DNA of 64,000 nt from Candidatus Devosia phytovorans. GTDB taxonomy: Bacteria; Pseudomonadota; Alphaproteobacteria; Rhizobiales; Devosiaceae. The DNA lies in contig CP119312.1 in the NCBI GenBank assembly GCA_029202405.1, forward strand, positions 3,911,001 through 3,975,000. The letters run 5' to 3'. Of this stretch, positions 40,426 to 49,518 are shown piece after piece. The notes under the pieces were generated by a model. It was not told where the DNA came from and ran no database searches. It was given only the letters and a program-made list of their open reading frames with translations. Every line of letters starts with the position of its first letter. Position 1 is the first letter of the stretch. The position numbers were made by a program, and so were the translations under genes.

Positions 40426-41355
40426 TTAGCCGCGTGGATGCGCCTTGCGGTAGCTCTCGAGCAGACGGTCGGTATCGACGGCGGTATAGATCTGCGTGGT
40501 GGAGAGGCTGGCATGGCCCAGCAATTCCTGGATAGCGCGCAAATCCCCGCCACGCCCCAATAAATGCGTAGCAAAAGAATGCCGTAATGCGTGTGGCGTG
40601 GCCGTTGGCGGCAGCTGGAAGGCCGAGCGCAGATTCTCCATGCGCAGCTGGATGATGCGCGGTGACAATACCCCGCCCTTGACGCCGCGGAACAACGGCT
40701 CGTCGGGTTCGGTTTTGTAAGGGCTGAGAGAGAGATAGAGTTCGATCGCCTTGCGCACGGCCTCGATCAGCGGCACGAGGCGGATCCTGCCGCCCTTGCC
40801 GGTGACGCGCAAAGTCTGCGCTTCCAGATCGCCGCCGGTGATCGCCAGAGCCTCGGCAATACGCAGGCCAGAACCATAGCAGAGCGAGAGCACAGCCATG
40901 TCGCGCGCCGCAACCCACGGCTCTTCGTCCTTGTTGTTGGAGGCGGAAATGGTGTCGCGGGCCTCGGGCACGGTCAGCGCCTTGGGCAGGCTCTTTGGGA
41001 TTTTTGGCGTGCGGATAACATCCAGCGCTTCGCTGGCAATGATGCCCTCGCGTTCGAGGAAACGGAAGAAACTTTTCAACGCTGACAGGACTCTGGCCAG
41101 CGAGCGCGAGCCCAGCGTTTCGGAGCGGCGCTGCGCCATGAAGGCGCGGATGTCGGCGCCGCGCAATTGTTTCAGCGTATCAAGACTGACCGGTCCTCCG
41201 GCATGGCCGGCGAGAAAACTGAGGAACTGGTCAAGATCGCGGCCATAGGCTTCCAACGTATTGTCGGCCAGGCGGCGCACGCCGGCCAGTTCACGCTGCC
41301 AGAGCGCAATCTGTTGGCGGATGAAATCATCGGTGGCAAAGGCGGAATCGACCAT
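40426..41355 (-). CDS. xerC: Tyrosine recombinase XerC
   Basis: Site-specific recombinase that resolves chromosome dimers at dif together with XerD. Catalytic residues appear in order: Arg in GSGLRIAEAL, Lys in the beta-hairpin VTGKGGRIRLVPL, HALRHSFATHLL (His-x-x-Arg), LGHASLSTTQIYT (His and nucleophile Tyr). 309 residues, with the SAM-like N-terminal DNA-binding domain. Divergent position next to priA supports XerC rather than a mobile-element integrase. Confidence 0.92.
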   Translation of the reverse strand: MVDSAFATDDFIRQQIALWQRELAGVRRLADNTLEAYGRDLDQFLSFLAGHAGGPVSLDTLKQLRGADIRAFMAQRRSETLGSRSLARVLSALKSFFRFLEREGIIASEALDVIRTPKIPKSLPKALTVPEARDTISASNNKDEEPWVAARDMAVLSLCYGSGLRIAEALAITGGDLEAQTLRVTGKGGRIRLVPLIEAVRKAIELYLSLSPYKTEPDEPLFRGVKGGVLSPRIIQLRMENLRSAFQLPPTATPHALRHSFATHLLGRGGDLRAIQELLGHASLSTTQIYTAVDTDRLLESYRKAHPRG

Positions 41356-41459
41356 GGGGTCAGTCTGGTCCTGCTCGGTAAACTCTCACTTAAGCGCGAC
41401 CAGCCTTTGGCAGAATCACTTGCGCTTCCTATCTTCGGGTGCGAACAGAACGGGCACAA

Positions 41460-43628
41460 ATGGAACAGCGTCCAGACATTGTCGCCGTCATGGTTGGAGT
41501 GGCCGTCGAAGGCCCCTACAGCTACCGCGTTCCTGCCGGCATGGTGGTCACGCGCGGCTCGATCGTGTCCTTGCCATTGGGCCCGCGGCTGATCCAGGGC
41601 GTGGTCTGGGGACCGCCCAAGGATATGGTCGCCCACAACAGGTTGCGCGACATCGTCCACGCCTATGACGTGCCGCCACTCAGCGATGAATTGCTGAAAC
41701 TGGTCGACTGGGTGGCCAAATATACACTCGCCGTGCCGGGGCAGGTGTTGCGCGCCGTGCTGCGCTCCAGCGAAGCGCTCGACCCGCCCAAGCCGGTGAT
41801 CGCCTATCGCCGCACCGGACGCGAGCCGGAAAAGCTGACGTCGGCGCGGCTGCGTGTGCTCGATGCGCTGATGGACGACATGGCCTGGCCCAGGTCGGCG
41901 CTGATCGGGACAACGGGCGTCTCCGCCTCGGTCATTGACGGGCTGGAGCGGGCAGGGGCGGTGGAAAAGCTCGAAATGCCGCCGCCGCCGGTCGTGTTGC
42001 CGCCCGATCCGGATACCGATATCGCCACGCTGTCCGATGCGCAGCAGCAGGCCCTGGGTCAGATCACAGCGCTCGATCCGCATCAGTTTGGCGTGGCACT
42101 GCTCGATGGCGTCACCGGCGGTGGCAAGACGGAGGTCTTCTTCGAAGCCGTGGCCGATACGCTGCGCGCGGGACGCCAGGCGCTGATCCTGCTGCCGGAA
42201 ATCGCGCTCACCAATACGTTTATTGCCCGCTTCACCAAGCGCTTCGGCACAAAGCCTGCCGAATGGCATTCCGACATGACGCCGCTGCAGCGTGCCCGTG
42301 TCTGGCGCGGCGTGCTCGATGGTACGGTGCGGGCGGTGGTCGGCGCGCGTTCGGCGTTGTTTCTGCCGTTTCGCGAGCTGGGCATGCTGGTGCTCGATGA
42401 AGAGCATGACGGCGCCTACAAGCAGGCCGATGGCATTACCTATCACGCCCGCGACATGGCGGTGGTGCGGGCGCATCTCAGCAATGCGCGGGTCATCCTC
42501 TCTTCGGCCACGCCATCGGTCGAGACGCGCAACAATGCCAATGTCGGCCGCTATGCCCATGTGATGCTGACCAGCCGCTTTGCCGAAGCGGCCATGCCCG
42601 ATATCACCGCCATCGACATGCGCATGGATGGGCCGGACAAGGGACAGTGGATTTCCCCGCTCCTCGCGCGCGAAGTCTTTGCCGCCATGGATCGGGGCGA
42701 ACAGGCATTGCTGTTCCTCAACCGCCGCGGTTATGCGCCCCTCACCCTCTGCAAAAGCTGCGGCCATCAGTATCAGTGCCCCGACTGTTCCGCCTGGATG
42801 GTCGAGCATCGCTTTCGCGGCGTGCTGATGTGCCATCACTGCGGCCACGAAGTGCGCACGCCCAAGGCCTGCGGCAAGTGTGGCGATACGGAAAGCCTCG
42901 TGGCCGTCGGCCCGGGTATCGAGCGGGTCGCCGAAGAGGCTGCCGAGCGCTTCCCCAATGCACGCCGCGTGATTCTCTCCTCCGACATGGGCAGCAATGC
43001 GCAATTGCGCGAGCGCTTCTCCGAGGTGGAACGCGGTGAGTTCGACCTGATTATCGGCACGCAGCTGGTTAGCAAGGGCCACCACTTCGAGAAACTTTCG
43101 GTGGTGGGCGTGCTCGATGCCGATCTGGGGCTCGCCCATGGCGATCCGCGCGCCGCCGAAAAGACCTTCCAGATCCTGACCCAGGTCGCTGGTCGTGCTG
43201 GCCGGGCATCGAAAACCGGCAAGGCGTTCCTGCAAACCTATCACCCTGACCATGCCGTCATGAAAGCCATGGTCAGCGGCGATCGCGAGGCCTTCTATGC
43301 CCATGAACTGATGGCCCGCGAAGCCGGCGGCCTGCCGCCCTTCGGTCGCCTCGCGGCGCTGATCGTCTCGGCCAATGAGCATGATGTAGCAATGAATTTC
43401 GCCAAGCGCCTGCTCTCCGCCGCTCCCATGGCCGACGGCCTGCGCCTCTTCGGTCCCGCCGACGCCCCCGTCGCCCAGATCCGCGGCCGCCACCGCGTGC
43501 GGCTGCTGGCCCAGTCCGGCAAGGATTTCGATCTTTCCGGCTATGTCCGCTTCTGGCTCGCCTCGGGCGAAAAGATCACCGGCAACCTGCGGGTGCAGGT
43601 CGATATCGATCCGATGAGCTTCATGTAG
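41460..43628 (+). CDS. priA: Primosomal replication restart helicase PriA
   Basis: Superfamily-2 3'-5' helicase that reloads the replisome at stalled forks. Walker A is DGVTGGGKTE (216-225), the DEEH box lies at 313-316, and eight zinc-binding cysteines are 431, 434, 440, 443, 458, 461, 471 and 474. 722 residues. The ATG at 41460 is chosen because PriA N-termini begin near VAVMVGVAVEGPY; the frame is open slightly further upstream. Divergent from xerC across about 100 bp. Confidence 0.96.
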   Translation: MEQRPDIVAVMVGVAVEGPYSYRVPAGMVVTRGSIVSLPLGPRLIQGVVWGPPKDMVAHNRLRDIVHAYDVPPLSDELLKLVDWVAKYTLAVPGQVLRAVLRSSEALDPPKPVIAYRRTGREPEKLTSARLRVLDALMDDMAWPRSALIGTTGVSASVIDGLERAGAVEKLEMPPPPVVLPPDPDTDIATLSDAQQQALGQITALDPHQFGVALLDGVTGGGKTEVFFEAVADTLRAGRQALILLPEIALTNTFIARFTKRFGTKPAEWHSDMTPLQRARVWRGVLDGTVRAVVGARSALFLPFRELGMLVLDEEHDGAYKQADGITYHARDMAVVRAHLSNARVILSSATPSVETRNNANVGRYAHVMLTSRFAEAAMPDITAIDMRMDGPDKGQWISPLLAREVFAAMDRGEQALLFLNRRGYAPLTLCKSCGHQYQCPDCSAWMVEHRFRGVLMCHHCGHEVRTPKACGKCGDTESLVAVGPGIERVAEEAAERFPNARRVILSSDMGSNAQLRERFSEVERGEFDLIIGTQLVSKGHHFEKLSVVGVLDADLGLAHGDPRAAEKTFQILTQVAGRAGRASKTGKAFLQTYHPDHAVMKAMVSGDREAFYAHELMAREAGGLPPFGRLAALIVSANEHDVAMNFAKRLLSAAPMADGLRLFGPADAPVAQIRGRHRVRLLAQSGKDFDLSGYVRFWLASGEKITGNLRVQVDIDPMSFM

Positions 43629-43629
43629 G

Positions 43630-43647
43630 TTTTTGTATATACGAAAA
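43630..43647. promoter_or_regulatory. Candidate BrnA operator
   Basis: An 18-bp near-palindrome TTTTtGTATATACgAAAA centred on GTATATAC (43635-43642), 41 bp before brnT. BrnA-type antitoxins repress their own promoter through inverted repeats. A TTGACG box follows at 43648-43653, but its TACATT partner (43671-43676) would place the transcription start on the Shine-Dalgarno, so the exact promoter is unclear. Confidence 0.45.
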
Positions 43648-43687
43648 TTGACGTTCGATTGCTGAGGAATTACATTGAGGAGGCTTG

Positions 43688-43963
43688 ATGGATTTCGAAT
43701 GGAACGAGGCGAAGAACGCAACGAACAGGATGAAGCATCATGTGGATTTTTCACTGGTGCACGTCTTTGATTGGGACAATGCGATAGTCGAGCCGGACAC
43801 GCGGTTCGACTATGGAGAAGAACGGTTCCTGGCGCGCGGCTATGCACTAGATGGCGTGGGTTACTCGATCGTTTTCACGTTTCGCGGACCAGTGGTCCGC
43901 ATCATTAGTATTCGAGAGTTTAACAAAAAAGAGGAACGCCGTTATGGAAGACAGCCAGAATGA
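43688..43963 (+). CDS. brnT: BrnT-family ribonuclease toxin
   Basis: 91 residues, RelE-like fold. DFEWNEAKNATNRMKHHVDFS at the start, the central ERFLARGYALDG, and the ending RIISIREFNKKEERRYG are characteristic of BrnT, an mRNA-cleaving toxin. AGGAGG at 43678-43683 lies four bases before the ATG. The antitoxin gene overlaps its last 20 bases. Complete and apparently intact. Confidence 0.92.
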   Translation: MDFEWNEAKNATNRMKHHVDFSLVHVFDWDNAIVEPDTRFDYGEERFLARGYALDGVGYSIVFTFRGPVVRIISIREFNKKEERRYGRQPE

Positions 43964-44225
43964 CAAGCGTCGCTACGGTACTCCCGACCATGAAAACCCT
44001 GAGATGACTGAAGAGGCGATCCGGCGCTCTATCCCCGCCAAGCAGTTCTTCGCCGAGCGTGGCCTGTCCATGCCGGGGCGACCGAAATCGGAAACACCGA
44101 AGGTCGCTGTCAGCCTGCGTCTCGACCAGGCGGTGGTTGATGGCTTTAAGGCGGATGGCCCCGGGTGGCAAACACGGATCAATTCGGTCCTGGCCAAAAG
44201 CCTCAAGACCAAGCACTCCGCCTGA
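43944..44225 (+). CDS. brnA: BrnA-family antitoxin
   Basis: 93 residues. The N-terminal part wraps the toxin (DHENPEMTEEAIRRSIPAKQFF), and the C-terminal half has the ribbon-helix-helix region KVAVSLRLDQAVVDGFKADGPGWQTRINSVLA that dimerises, binds DNA and represses the operon. It overlaps brnT by 20 bases in another frame. Unlike the CopG-type orphan at 11.4 kb, it is intact. Confidence 0.92.
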   Translation: MEDSQNDKRRYGTPDHENPEMTEEAIRRSIPAKQFFAERGLSMPGRPKSETPKVAVSLRLDQAVVDGFKADGPGWQTRINSVLAKSLKTKHSA

Positions 44226-44325
44226 ACACAGTATGAGCCATCGTGACCTGCTTGTTGGGATCACATTGATCCCCATCAATTTCCCCTGCGACATTTTCGC
44301 CGCGCGGGAATCCGGTATCTCTGCC

Positions 44326-44354
44326 TTGCGTGGCGCGCGGGGCTTGTGCTAGAG
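44326..44354 (+). promoter_or_regulatory. Candidate promoter of the atp operon
   Basis: TTGCGT (44326-44331), exactly 17 bases, then CTAGAG (44349-44354). It lies 130 bases before atpH in a 258-bp region without genes. The untranslated leader includes a possible AAGGGG/CCCCTT hairpin. Good match to the alphaproteobacterial housekeeping pattern. Confidence 0.5.
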
Positions 44355-44483
44355 CGGGCGCGACTTTGAAGGGGTCTCCGGACGGCCCCTTTCCCAGACA
44401 AGAACAAGCGTCGGCAACCGCCCGGGTTTCCTCACAGAAACAGAGCGGTCAAGCAGGCAGGCAACCAAGAGGGTGTAGCGGCA

Positions 44484-45044
44484 TTGGCAGCGCAGAATTC
44501 AGTGCTTACCCAGATCGCCCGGCCATATGCGTCGGCTCTGTTCGATCTCGCTTCGAGCGAGAACCAGTTGGCATCGGTAGAGACGTCGCTTTCCGACGTT
44601 TCGCGCCTGATCGGGGAAAGTGCAGATTTCGCACGCTTCCTGCGCTCGCCGGTGATTGCCGGTGACGAGAAGGCCGTGGCGCTCGACGCCGTGCTGGCCA
44701 AGGGCAAGACCAATGAGCTGGTCGCCAATTTCCTGCGTCTCGTCGCCAAGAATGGCCGGCTGTTTGCGCTGGACGCAATCATCACTTCCTTCCGCGAGCT
44801 GGCTGCTGCTGCACGTGGCGAGGTGACTGCCGACGTGACGTCGGCGGCCCCGCTCAATGATGCGCAGGCCAAGGCCTTGGGCGAGACGCTCAAGGCAAAG
44901 CTCGGCAAGTCAGTCACGCTCAATCAATTCGTCGATCCCTCGCTGATCGGTGGCCTTCAGGTGAAGGTCGGCAGCCAGATGATCGATTCTTCGCTCAAGA
45001 CAAAACTCGCCGCGATGAAGATCGCCATGAAAGAGGTCGGATAA
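44484..45044 (+). CDS. atpH: ATP synthase F1 delta subunit
   Basis: Peripheral-stalk subunit linking F1 to Fo b subunits. 186 residues: IARPYASALFDLA near the start, and GGLQVKVGSQMIDSSLKTKL at the end, as usual. The start appears to be TTG (44484) with GAGGG about ten bases upstream; no ATG lies near, and the family begins just before this point. First gene of atpHAGDC; the Fo genes are not in the window, as is normal for alphaproteobacteria. Confidence 0.93.
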   Translation: MAAQNSVLTQIARPYASALFDLASSENQLASVETSLSDVSRLIGESADFARFLRSPVIAGDEKAVALDAVLAKGKTNELVANFLRLVAKNGRLFALDAIITSFRELAAAARGEVTADVTSAAPLNDAQAKALGETLKAKLGKSVTLNQFVDPSLIGGLQVKVGSQMIDSSLKTKLAAMKIAMKEVG

Positions 45045-46580
45045 ATGGACATCAAAGCCGCGGAAATTTCTGCGATCCTCAAGGACCAGATCAAGAATTT
45101 CGGCCAGGAAGCCCAGGTTTCCGAAGTCGGTCAGGTGCTCTCCGTCGGTGACGGCATTGCGCGCGTCTATGGCCTCGACAAGGTGCAGGCCGGTGAGCTC
45201 GTCGAGTTCCCGGGCGGCATCAAGGGCATGGCCCTCAATCTCGAAGCCGACAATGTCGGCGTCGTGATCTTCGGCAATGACCGTTCGATCAAGGAAGGCG
45301 ACGTCGTCAAGCGGACCGGCGCCATCGTGGATACCCCGGTTGGTCCGGGCCTGCTCGGCCGCGTGGTCGATGGTCTGGGCAATCCGATCGACGGCAAGGG
45401 CCCGATCGAGCATACCGAACGCCGCCGCGTCGACGTCAAGGCGCCGGGCATCCTGCCGCGCAAGTCGGTGCACGAGCCCATGTCGACCGGCCTCAAGGCC
45501 ATCGACGCGCTGATCCCGATCGGCCGTGGCCAGCGCGAGCTGATCATTGGCGATCGCCAGACCGGCAAGTCGGCCATCATTCTCGACACCTTCCTCAACC
45601 AGAAGCCCGCCCACGATGCCGGCGCGTCGGATACCGACAAGCTCTACTGCATCTATGTGGCTGTCGGTCAGAAGCGTTCGACCGTTGCCCAGTTCGTCAA
45701 GCAGCTCGAAGAATCGGGCGCGCTGCCGTACTCGATCGTTATCGCGGCAACCGCTTCCGATCCGGCACCGCTCCAGTATATCGCGCCCTTCACCGGCTGC
45801 GCGATCGGCGAGTGGTTCCGTGACAATGGCAAGCATGCCGTTATCGCCTATGACGATCTGACCAAGCAGGCCGTTGCTTACCGCCAGATGTCGCTGCTGC
45901 TGCGTCGTCCGCCGGGCCGTGAAGCCTATCCGGGTGACGTGTTCTACCTGCACAGCCGCCTGCTCGAGCGTGCCGCCAAGATGAACGAGGCACATGGTTC
46001 GGGCTCGCTGACCGCGCTGCCGGTTATCGAAACCCAGGCCAATGACGTGTCGGCCTATATCCCGACCAATGTGATCTCGATCACGGACGGCCAGATCTTC
46101 CTCGAAACCAACCTGTTCTTCCAGGGCATCCGTCCTGCCGTGAACGTGGGTCTCTCGGTTTCGCGCGTTGGTGGCTCGGCCCAGATCAAGGCGATGAAGC
46201 AGGTTGCCGGTTCGCTCAAGGGTGAGCTGTCGCAGTATCGCGAAATGGCGGCCTTCGCCCAGTTCGGTTCCGATCTCGACGCCTCGACCCAGCGTCTGCT
46301 CAACCGTGGCGCGCGCCTGACCGAGCTGCTCAAGCAGCCCCAGTTCAGCCCGCTCAAGACGGAAGAACAGGTTGCGGTGATCTTTGCCGGTGCAAATGGC
46401 TATCTGGACTCTGTTCCGGTCGCCAAGGTCGGTGATTTCGAAAAGACCGTGCTGTCTGCCCTGCGTGGCAAGTATGCCGATCTGCTCAAGACCATCGCCA
46501 CCGAGAAGGCCCTGAGCGACGACACCCGCGCCAAGCTGAAGTCGGCTCTGGACGAGATCAAGAAGACCTACGCGGCCTAA
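45045..46580 (+). CDS. atpA: ATP synthase F1 alpha subunit
   Basis: Non-catalytic nucleotide-binding subunit of F1. Walker A GDRQTGKS at residues 169-176. FTGCAIGEWFRDNGKHAVIAYDDL and LLLRRPPGREAYPGDVFYLHSRLLERA are near-invariant in the family. 511 residues. The ATG directly follows the atpH stop with no gap. Confidence 0.98.
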   Translation: MDIKAAEISAILKDQIKNFGQEAQVSEVGQVLSVGDGIARVYGLDKVQAGELVEFPGGIKGMALNLEADNVGVVIFGNDRSIKEGDVVKRTGAIVDTPVGPGLLGRVVDGLGNPIDGKGPIEHTERRRVDVKAPGILPRKSVHEPMSTGLKAIDALIPIGRGQRELIIGDRQTGKSAIILDTFLNQKPAHDAGASDTDKLYCIYVAVGQKRSTVAQFVKQLEESGALPYSIVIAATASDPAPLQYIAPFTGCAIGEWFRDNGKHAVIAYDDLTKQAVAYRQMSLLLRRPPGREAYPGDVFYLHSRLLERAAKMNEAHGSGSLTALPVIETQANDVSAYIPTNVISITDGQIFLETNLFFQGIRPAVNVGLSVSRVGGSAQIKAMKQVAGSLKGELSQYREMAAFAQFGSDLDASTQRLLNRGARLTELLKQPQFSPLKTEEQVAVIFAGANGYLDSVPVAKVGDFEKTVLSALRGKYADLLKTIATEKALSDDTRAKLKSALDEIKKTYAA

Positions 46581-46604
46581 GGCCTAGAGGGAGACGACGG
46601 GCCG

Positions 46605-47495
46605 ATGCCTTCGCTAAAAGACCTCAAGAACCGGATCGACTCGGTCAAATCGACCCAGAAGATCACCAAGGCCATGCAGATGGTCGCGGCGGCCAAGCTC
46701 CGTCGCGCTCAGGATGCAGCCGAAGCTGCACGCCCCTATGCCGAACGCATGGGCAAGGTGTTGTCGAGCCTGGCTTCCGTTTACGAAGGCCAGTCCGACG
46801 CGCCGGTACTACTGGGCGGCAATGGCAAGGATCAGGTGCATCTGCTGGTGGTTGCCACCGGCGAACGTGGCCTGGCCGGCGGCTTCAACTCGTCGATTGC
46901 GCGCCTGGCGCGCGATCACGCCAACAAGTTGCTTGCCGAAGGCAAGACGGTCAAGTTCCTGACCGTTGGTCGCAAGGGTCACGATATCCTCAAGCGCCAG
47001 TTTGCCGACAAGATCGTCGAGACGATCAGCTATCGCGAAGTCAAGAATATCGGCTTCGCGCAGGCCAACGAGGTCAGCCACAAGGTTCAGGCCATGTTCG
47101 CCGCTGGCGAATTCGACGTGGCCACGCTGTTCTTTGCCAAGTTCAACTCGGTGATCAGCCAGGTGCCGACGGCGCTGCAGATCATTCCCGCCAAGATCGA
47201 AAAGGTCGAAGGCGAGGGTGACGTGCAGAACAATTCGACCGTCATCTACGAATACGAGCCGAGCGAAGAAGCGATCGTCGAAGACCTGCTGCCGCGCAAC
47301 ATCTCCGTACAGGTGTTCCGCGCCATGCTGGAAAACAGCGCCTCCTTCTACGGTGCGCAGATGTCCGCCATGGACAATGCGACCCGCAATGCCGGCGAAA
47401 TGATCGGAAAGCTGCAGCTGAGCTACAACCGCCAGCGCCAGGCCCAGATCACCAAAGAACTTATCGAAATCATCTCGGGCGCCGAAGCGCTCTAA
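46605..47495 (+). CDS. atpG: ATP synthase F1 gamma subunit
   Basis: Central rotor shaft. MPSLKDLKNRIDSVKSTQKI at the start and AMDNATRNAGEMIGKLQLSYNR near the end are the coiled-coil ends that fit inside the alpha/beta ring. 296 residues, normal. 24 bp after atpA and 21 bp before atpD. Confidence 0.97.
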   Translation: MPSLKDLKNRIDSVKSTQKITKAMQMVAAAKLRRAQDAAEAARPYAERMGKVLSSLASVYEGQSDAPVLLGGNGKDQVHLLVVATGERGLAGGFNSSIARLARDHANKLLAEGKTVKFLTVGRKGHDILKRQFADKIVETISYREVKNIGFAQANEVSHKVQAMFAAGEFDVATLFFAKFNSVISQVPTALQIIPAKIEKVEGEGDVQNNSTVIYEYEPSEEAIVEDLLPRNISVQVFRAMLENSASFYGAQMSAMDNATRNAGEMIGKLQLSYNRQRQAQITKELIEIISGAEAL

Positions 47496-47516
47496 CCTTT
47501 TAGCGAGGACGAACAA

Positions 47517-48956
47517 ATGGCAGACAAAAAGGCCGGTCGCGTTTCGCAGGTCATCGGCGCCGTCGTTGACGTCGTTTTCGACGATCACCTGCCCGCCATC
47601 CTGAACGCGCTCGAAACCACCAATAATGGCCAGCGCCTGGTGCTCGAAGTTGCCCAGCATCTGGGTGAAAACGCCGTGCGCGCCATCGCTATGGACACGA
47701 CCGAAGGTCTGGTTCGCGGCACCGAAGTGACCGACCTTGGCACCGCCATCTCGGTTCCGGTTGGCGAAGCCACCCTTGGTCGCATCATGAACGTCATCGG
47801 CGAGCCGATCGACGAAGCCGGCCCGATCGCCGGTGAAGTCAAGCGCGAGATCCACCAGGACGCTCCCGCCTTTGCCGAGCAGAACCCGGAATCGCAGGTC
47901 CTCGTGACCGGCATCAAGGTCGTTGACCTGATCGCCCCCTATGCTCGTGGCGGCAAGATCGGCCTGATGGGCGGTGCCGGCGTGGGCAAGACCGTTCTGA
48001 TCCAGGAACTGATCAACAACGTCGCCAAGGCGCATGGTGGTTACTCGGTCTTCGCAGGCGTCGGTGAACGCACCCGCGAAGGCAATGATCTTTACTACGA
48101 AATGATCGAATCGGGCGTGAACAAGGACCCCCATGAGAACGGTGGCTCGGCCGCTGGTTCCAAGTGCGCCCTTGTGTTCGGCCAGATGAACGAGCCCCCG
48201 GGTGCGCGCGCTCGCGTCGCCCTGACCGGTCTGACCATCGCGGAAAACTTCCGCGACCAGGGCCAGGACGTGCTGTTCTTCGTCGACAACATCTTCCGCT
48301 TCACCCAGGCCGGCGCCGAAATGTCGGCTCTGCTGGGCCGCATCCCCTCCGCCGTGGGTTACCAGCCGACGTTGGCCACTGACATGGGTGCGATGCAGGA
48401 ACGCATCACCACGACCAACAAGGGTTCCATTACCTCGGTTCAGGCCGTGTACGTCCCGGCCGACGATTTGACCGACCCTGCTCCGGCAACCTCCTTCGCC
48501 CACTTCGACGCCGTGACCGTGCTGAACCGTGCGATCTCGGAAAAGGGCATCTACCCGGCCGTCGATCCGCTGGCGTCCAACTCGCGTATTCTCGATGCCA
48601 ACACCGTTGGTCTTGAGCATTACGATACCGCCCGTGCCGTGCAGGCGATCCTGCAGAAGTACAAGGCGCTGCAGGACATCATCGCCATCCTGGGCATGGA
48701 CGAGCTCTCGGAAGAAGACAAGCTGACCGTGGCCCGCGCCCGCAAGATCGAGCGCTTCATGTCCCAGCCCTTCGACGTGGCCGAGGTGTTCACCGGTTCG
48801 CCGGGCGTGTTCGTCCAGCTCGAAGACACGATTAAGGGCTTCAAGGGCCTCGTGGCTGGTGAATATGACCACCTGCCGGAAGCCGCCTTCTACATGGTCG
48901 GCACCATCGACGATGCCGTCAAGAAGGCCCAGAAGCTGGCTGCCCAGGCTGCCTGA
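47517..48956 (+). CDS. atpD: ATP synthase F1 beta subunit
   Basis: Catalytic subunit. Walker A GGAGVGKT at residues 152-159; VFAGVGERTREGNDLY with the catalytic Glu, DNIFRFTQAGAEMSALLGRIPSAVGY, and the DELSEEDK motif. 479 residues. An 85-bp gap with two hairpins separates it from atpC. Confidence 0.98.
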   Translation: MADKKAGRVSQVIGAVVDVVFDDHLPAILNALETTNNGQRLVLEVAQHLGENAVRAIAMDTTEGLVRGTEVTDLGTAISVPVGEATLGRIMNVIGEPIDEAGPIAGEVKREIHQDAPAFAEQNPESQVLVTGIKVVDLIAPYARGGKIGLMGGAGVGKTVLIQELINNVAKAHGGYSVFAGVGERTREGNDLYYEMIESGVNKDPHENGGSAAGSKCALVFGQMNEPPGARARVALTGLTIAENFRDQGQDVLFFVDNIFRFTQAGAEMSALLGRIPSAVGYQPTLATDMGAMQERITTTNKGSITSVQAVYVPADDLTDPAPATSFAHFDAVTVLNRAISEKGIYPAVDPLASNSRILDANTVGLEHYDTARAVQAILQKYKALQDIIAILGMDELSEEDKLTVARARKIERFMSQPFDVAEVFTGSPGVFVQLEDTIKGFKGLVAGEYDHLPEAAFYMVGTIDDAVKKAQKLAAQAA

Positions 48957-48969
48957 TTTTTTGCAACTT

Positions 48970-49016
48970 GAGCTCGCCGCCTGCGGCGGGCTCAGCGCAT
49001 CTCCCGCTTTTGCGGG
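48970..49016 (+). promoter_or_regulatory. Two hairpins in the atpD-atpC gap
   Basis: GAGCTCGCCGC (48970-48980) with GCGGCGGGCTC (48983-48993), one G-U pair, then CCCGC (49003-49007) with GCGGG (49012-49016) over TTTT. They are not followed by a T-run. They may set the lower yield of epsilon relative to beta by partial termination or mRNA processing. Confidence 0.55.
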
Positions 49017-49041
49017 TCCTCTCCGCTAAGGGACCAGAAGA

Positions 49042-49464
49042 ATGGCTGACCTCAAGATCGAGATCGTTTCGCCCGAGCGGCTGGTGTTGTCCGAGACCGT
49101 GACTTCGGTCACCGTGCCTGGGACCGAAGGCTATTTCACCGTCATGGGCGATCACTCGCCCTTCATGACGACGCTGCGCAGCGGCTTCATCACGGTCAAT
49201 GGCCTCAACGGCCAGGACGCGATCTTTTTCGTCAAGGGCGGCTTTGCCGATGTCTCGCCGGAAGGCCTGACGATCCTGGCCGAAGAGTCCGTGCCCTTCG
49301 CTGAATTCGACCATGCCGACCTGCAGGCCCAGATCAAGGCTGCCGAGGCCGAGCTGGCCAAGGCCGAGACCCCGGATGACAAGTCCTACACCCAGGAAAT
49401 CGTCTCGGGCCTGCTCAACTTGGCCCTCGAAGCCGGCCAGCTCAACGGCGTGCATATCCATTAG
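49042..49464 (+). CDS. atpC: ATP synthase F1 epsilon subunit
   Basis: Rotor-associated regulator. 140 residues: a beta-sandwich (LKIEIVSPERLVLSETVTSVTVPGTEGYFTVMGDHSPFMTTL) and a shorter C-terminal helical part. Last gene of the operon, followed by an intrinsic terminator at 49488-49518. Confidence 0.95.
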   Translation: MADLKIEIVSPERLVLSETVTSVTVPGTEGYFTVMGDHSPFMTTLRSGFITVNGLNGQDAIFFVKGGFADVSPEGLTILAEESVPFAEFDHADLQAQIKAAEAELAKAETPDDKSYTQEIVSGLLNLALEAGQLNGVHIH

Positions 49465-49487
49465 GGATTGCAGCAACGCGATTTGTG

Positions 49488-49518
49488 ACGCCCGTGGATT
49501 ATTTCCGCGGGCGTTTTT
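49488..49518 (+). terminator. Terminator of the atp operon
   Basis: ACGCCCGTGGA (49488-49498) pairs with TCCGCGGGCGT (49504-49514), one wobble pair, with a five-base loop and TTTTT. Confidence 0.9.

Noticed and set aside
40426..41355. Tyrosine recombinase as the integrase of a mobile element
   Set aside because: Full-length XerC motifs, position next to priA, and no attachment-site repeats or cargo genes point to the chromosomal recombinase.
41172..43847. An 891-codon frame antisense to priA
   Set aside because: Shadow of priA codon bias; composition rich in His, Arg and Gly with no domain.
46809..48872. A 687-codon frame antisense to atpG and atpD
   Set aside because: Shadow of highly biased atp codons; no ribosome binding site or motif.
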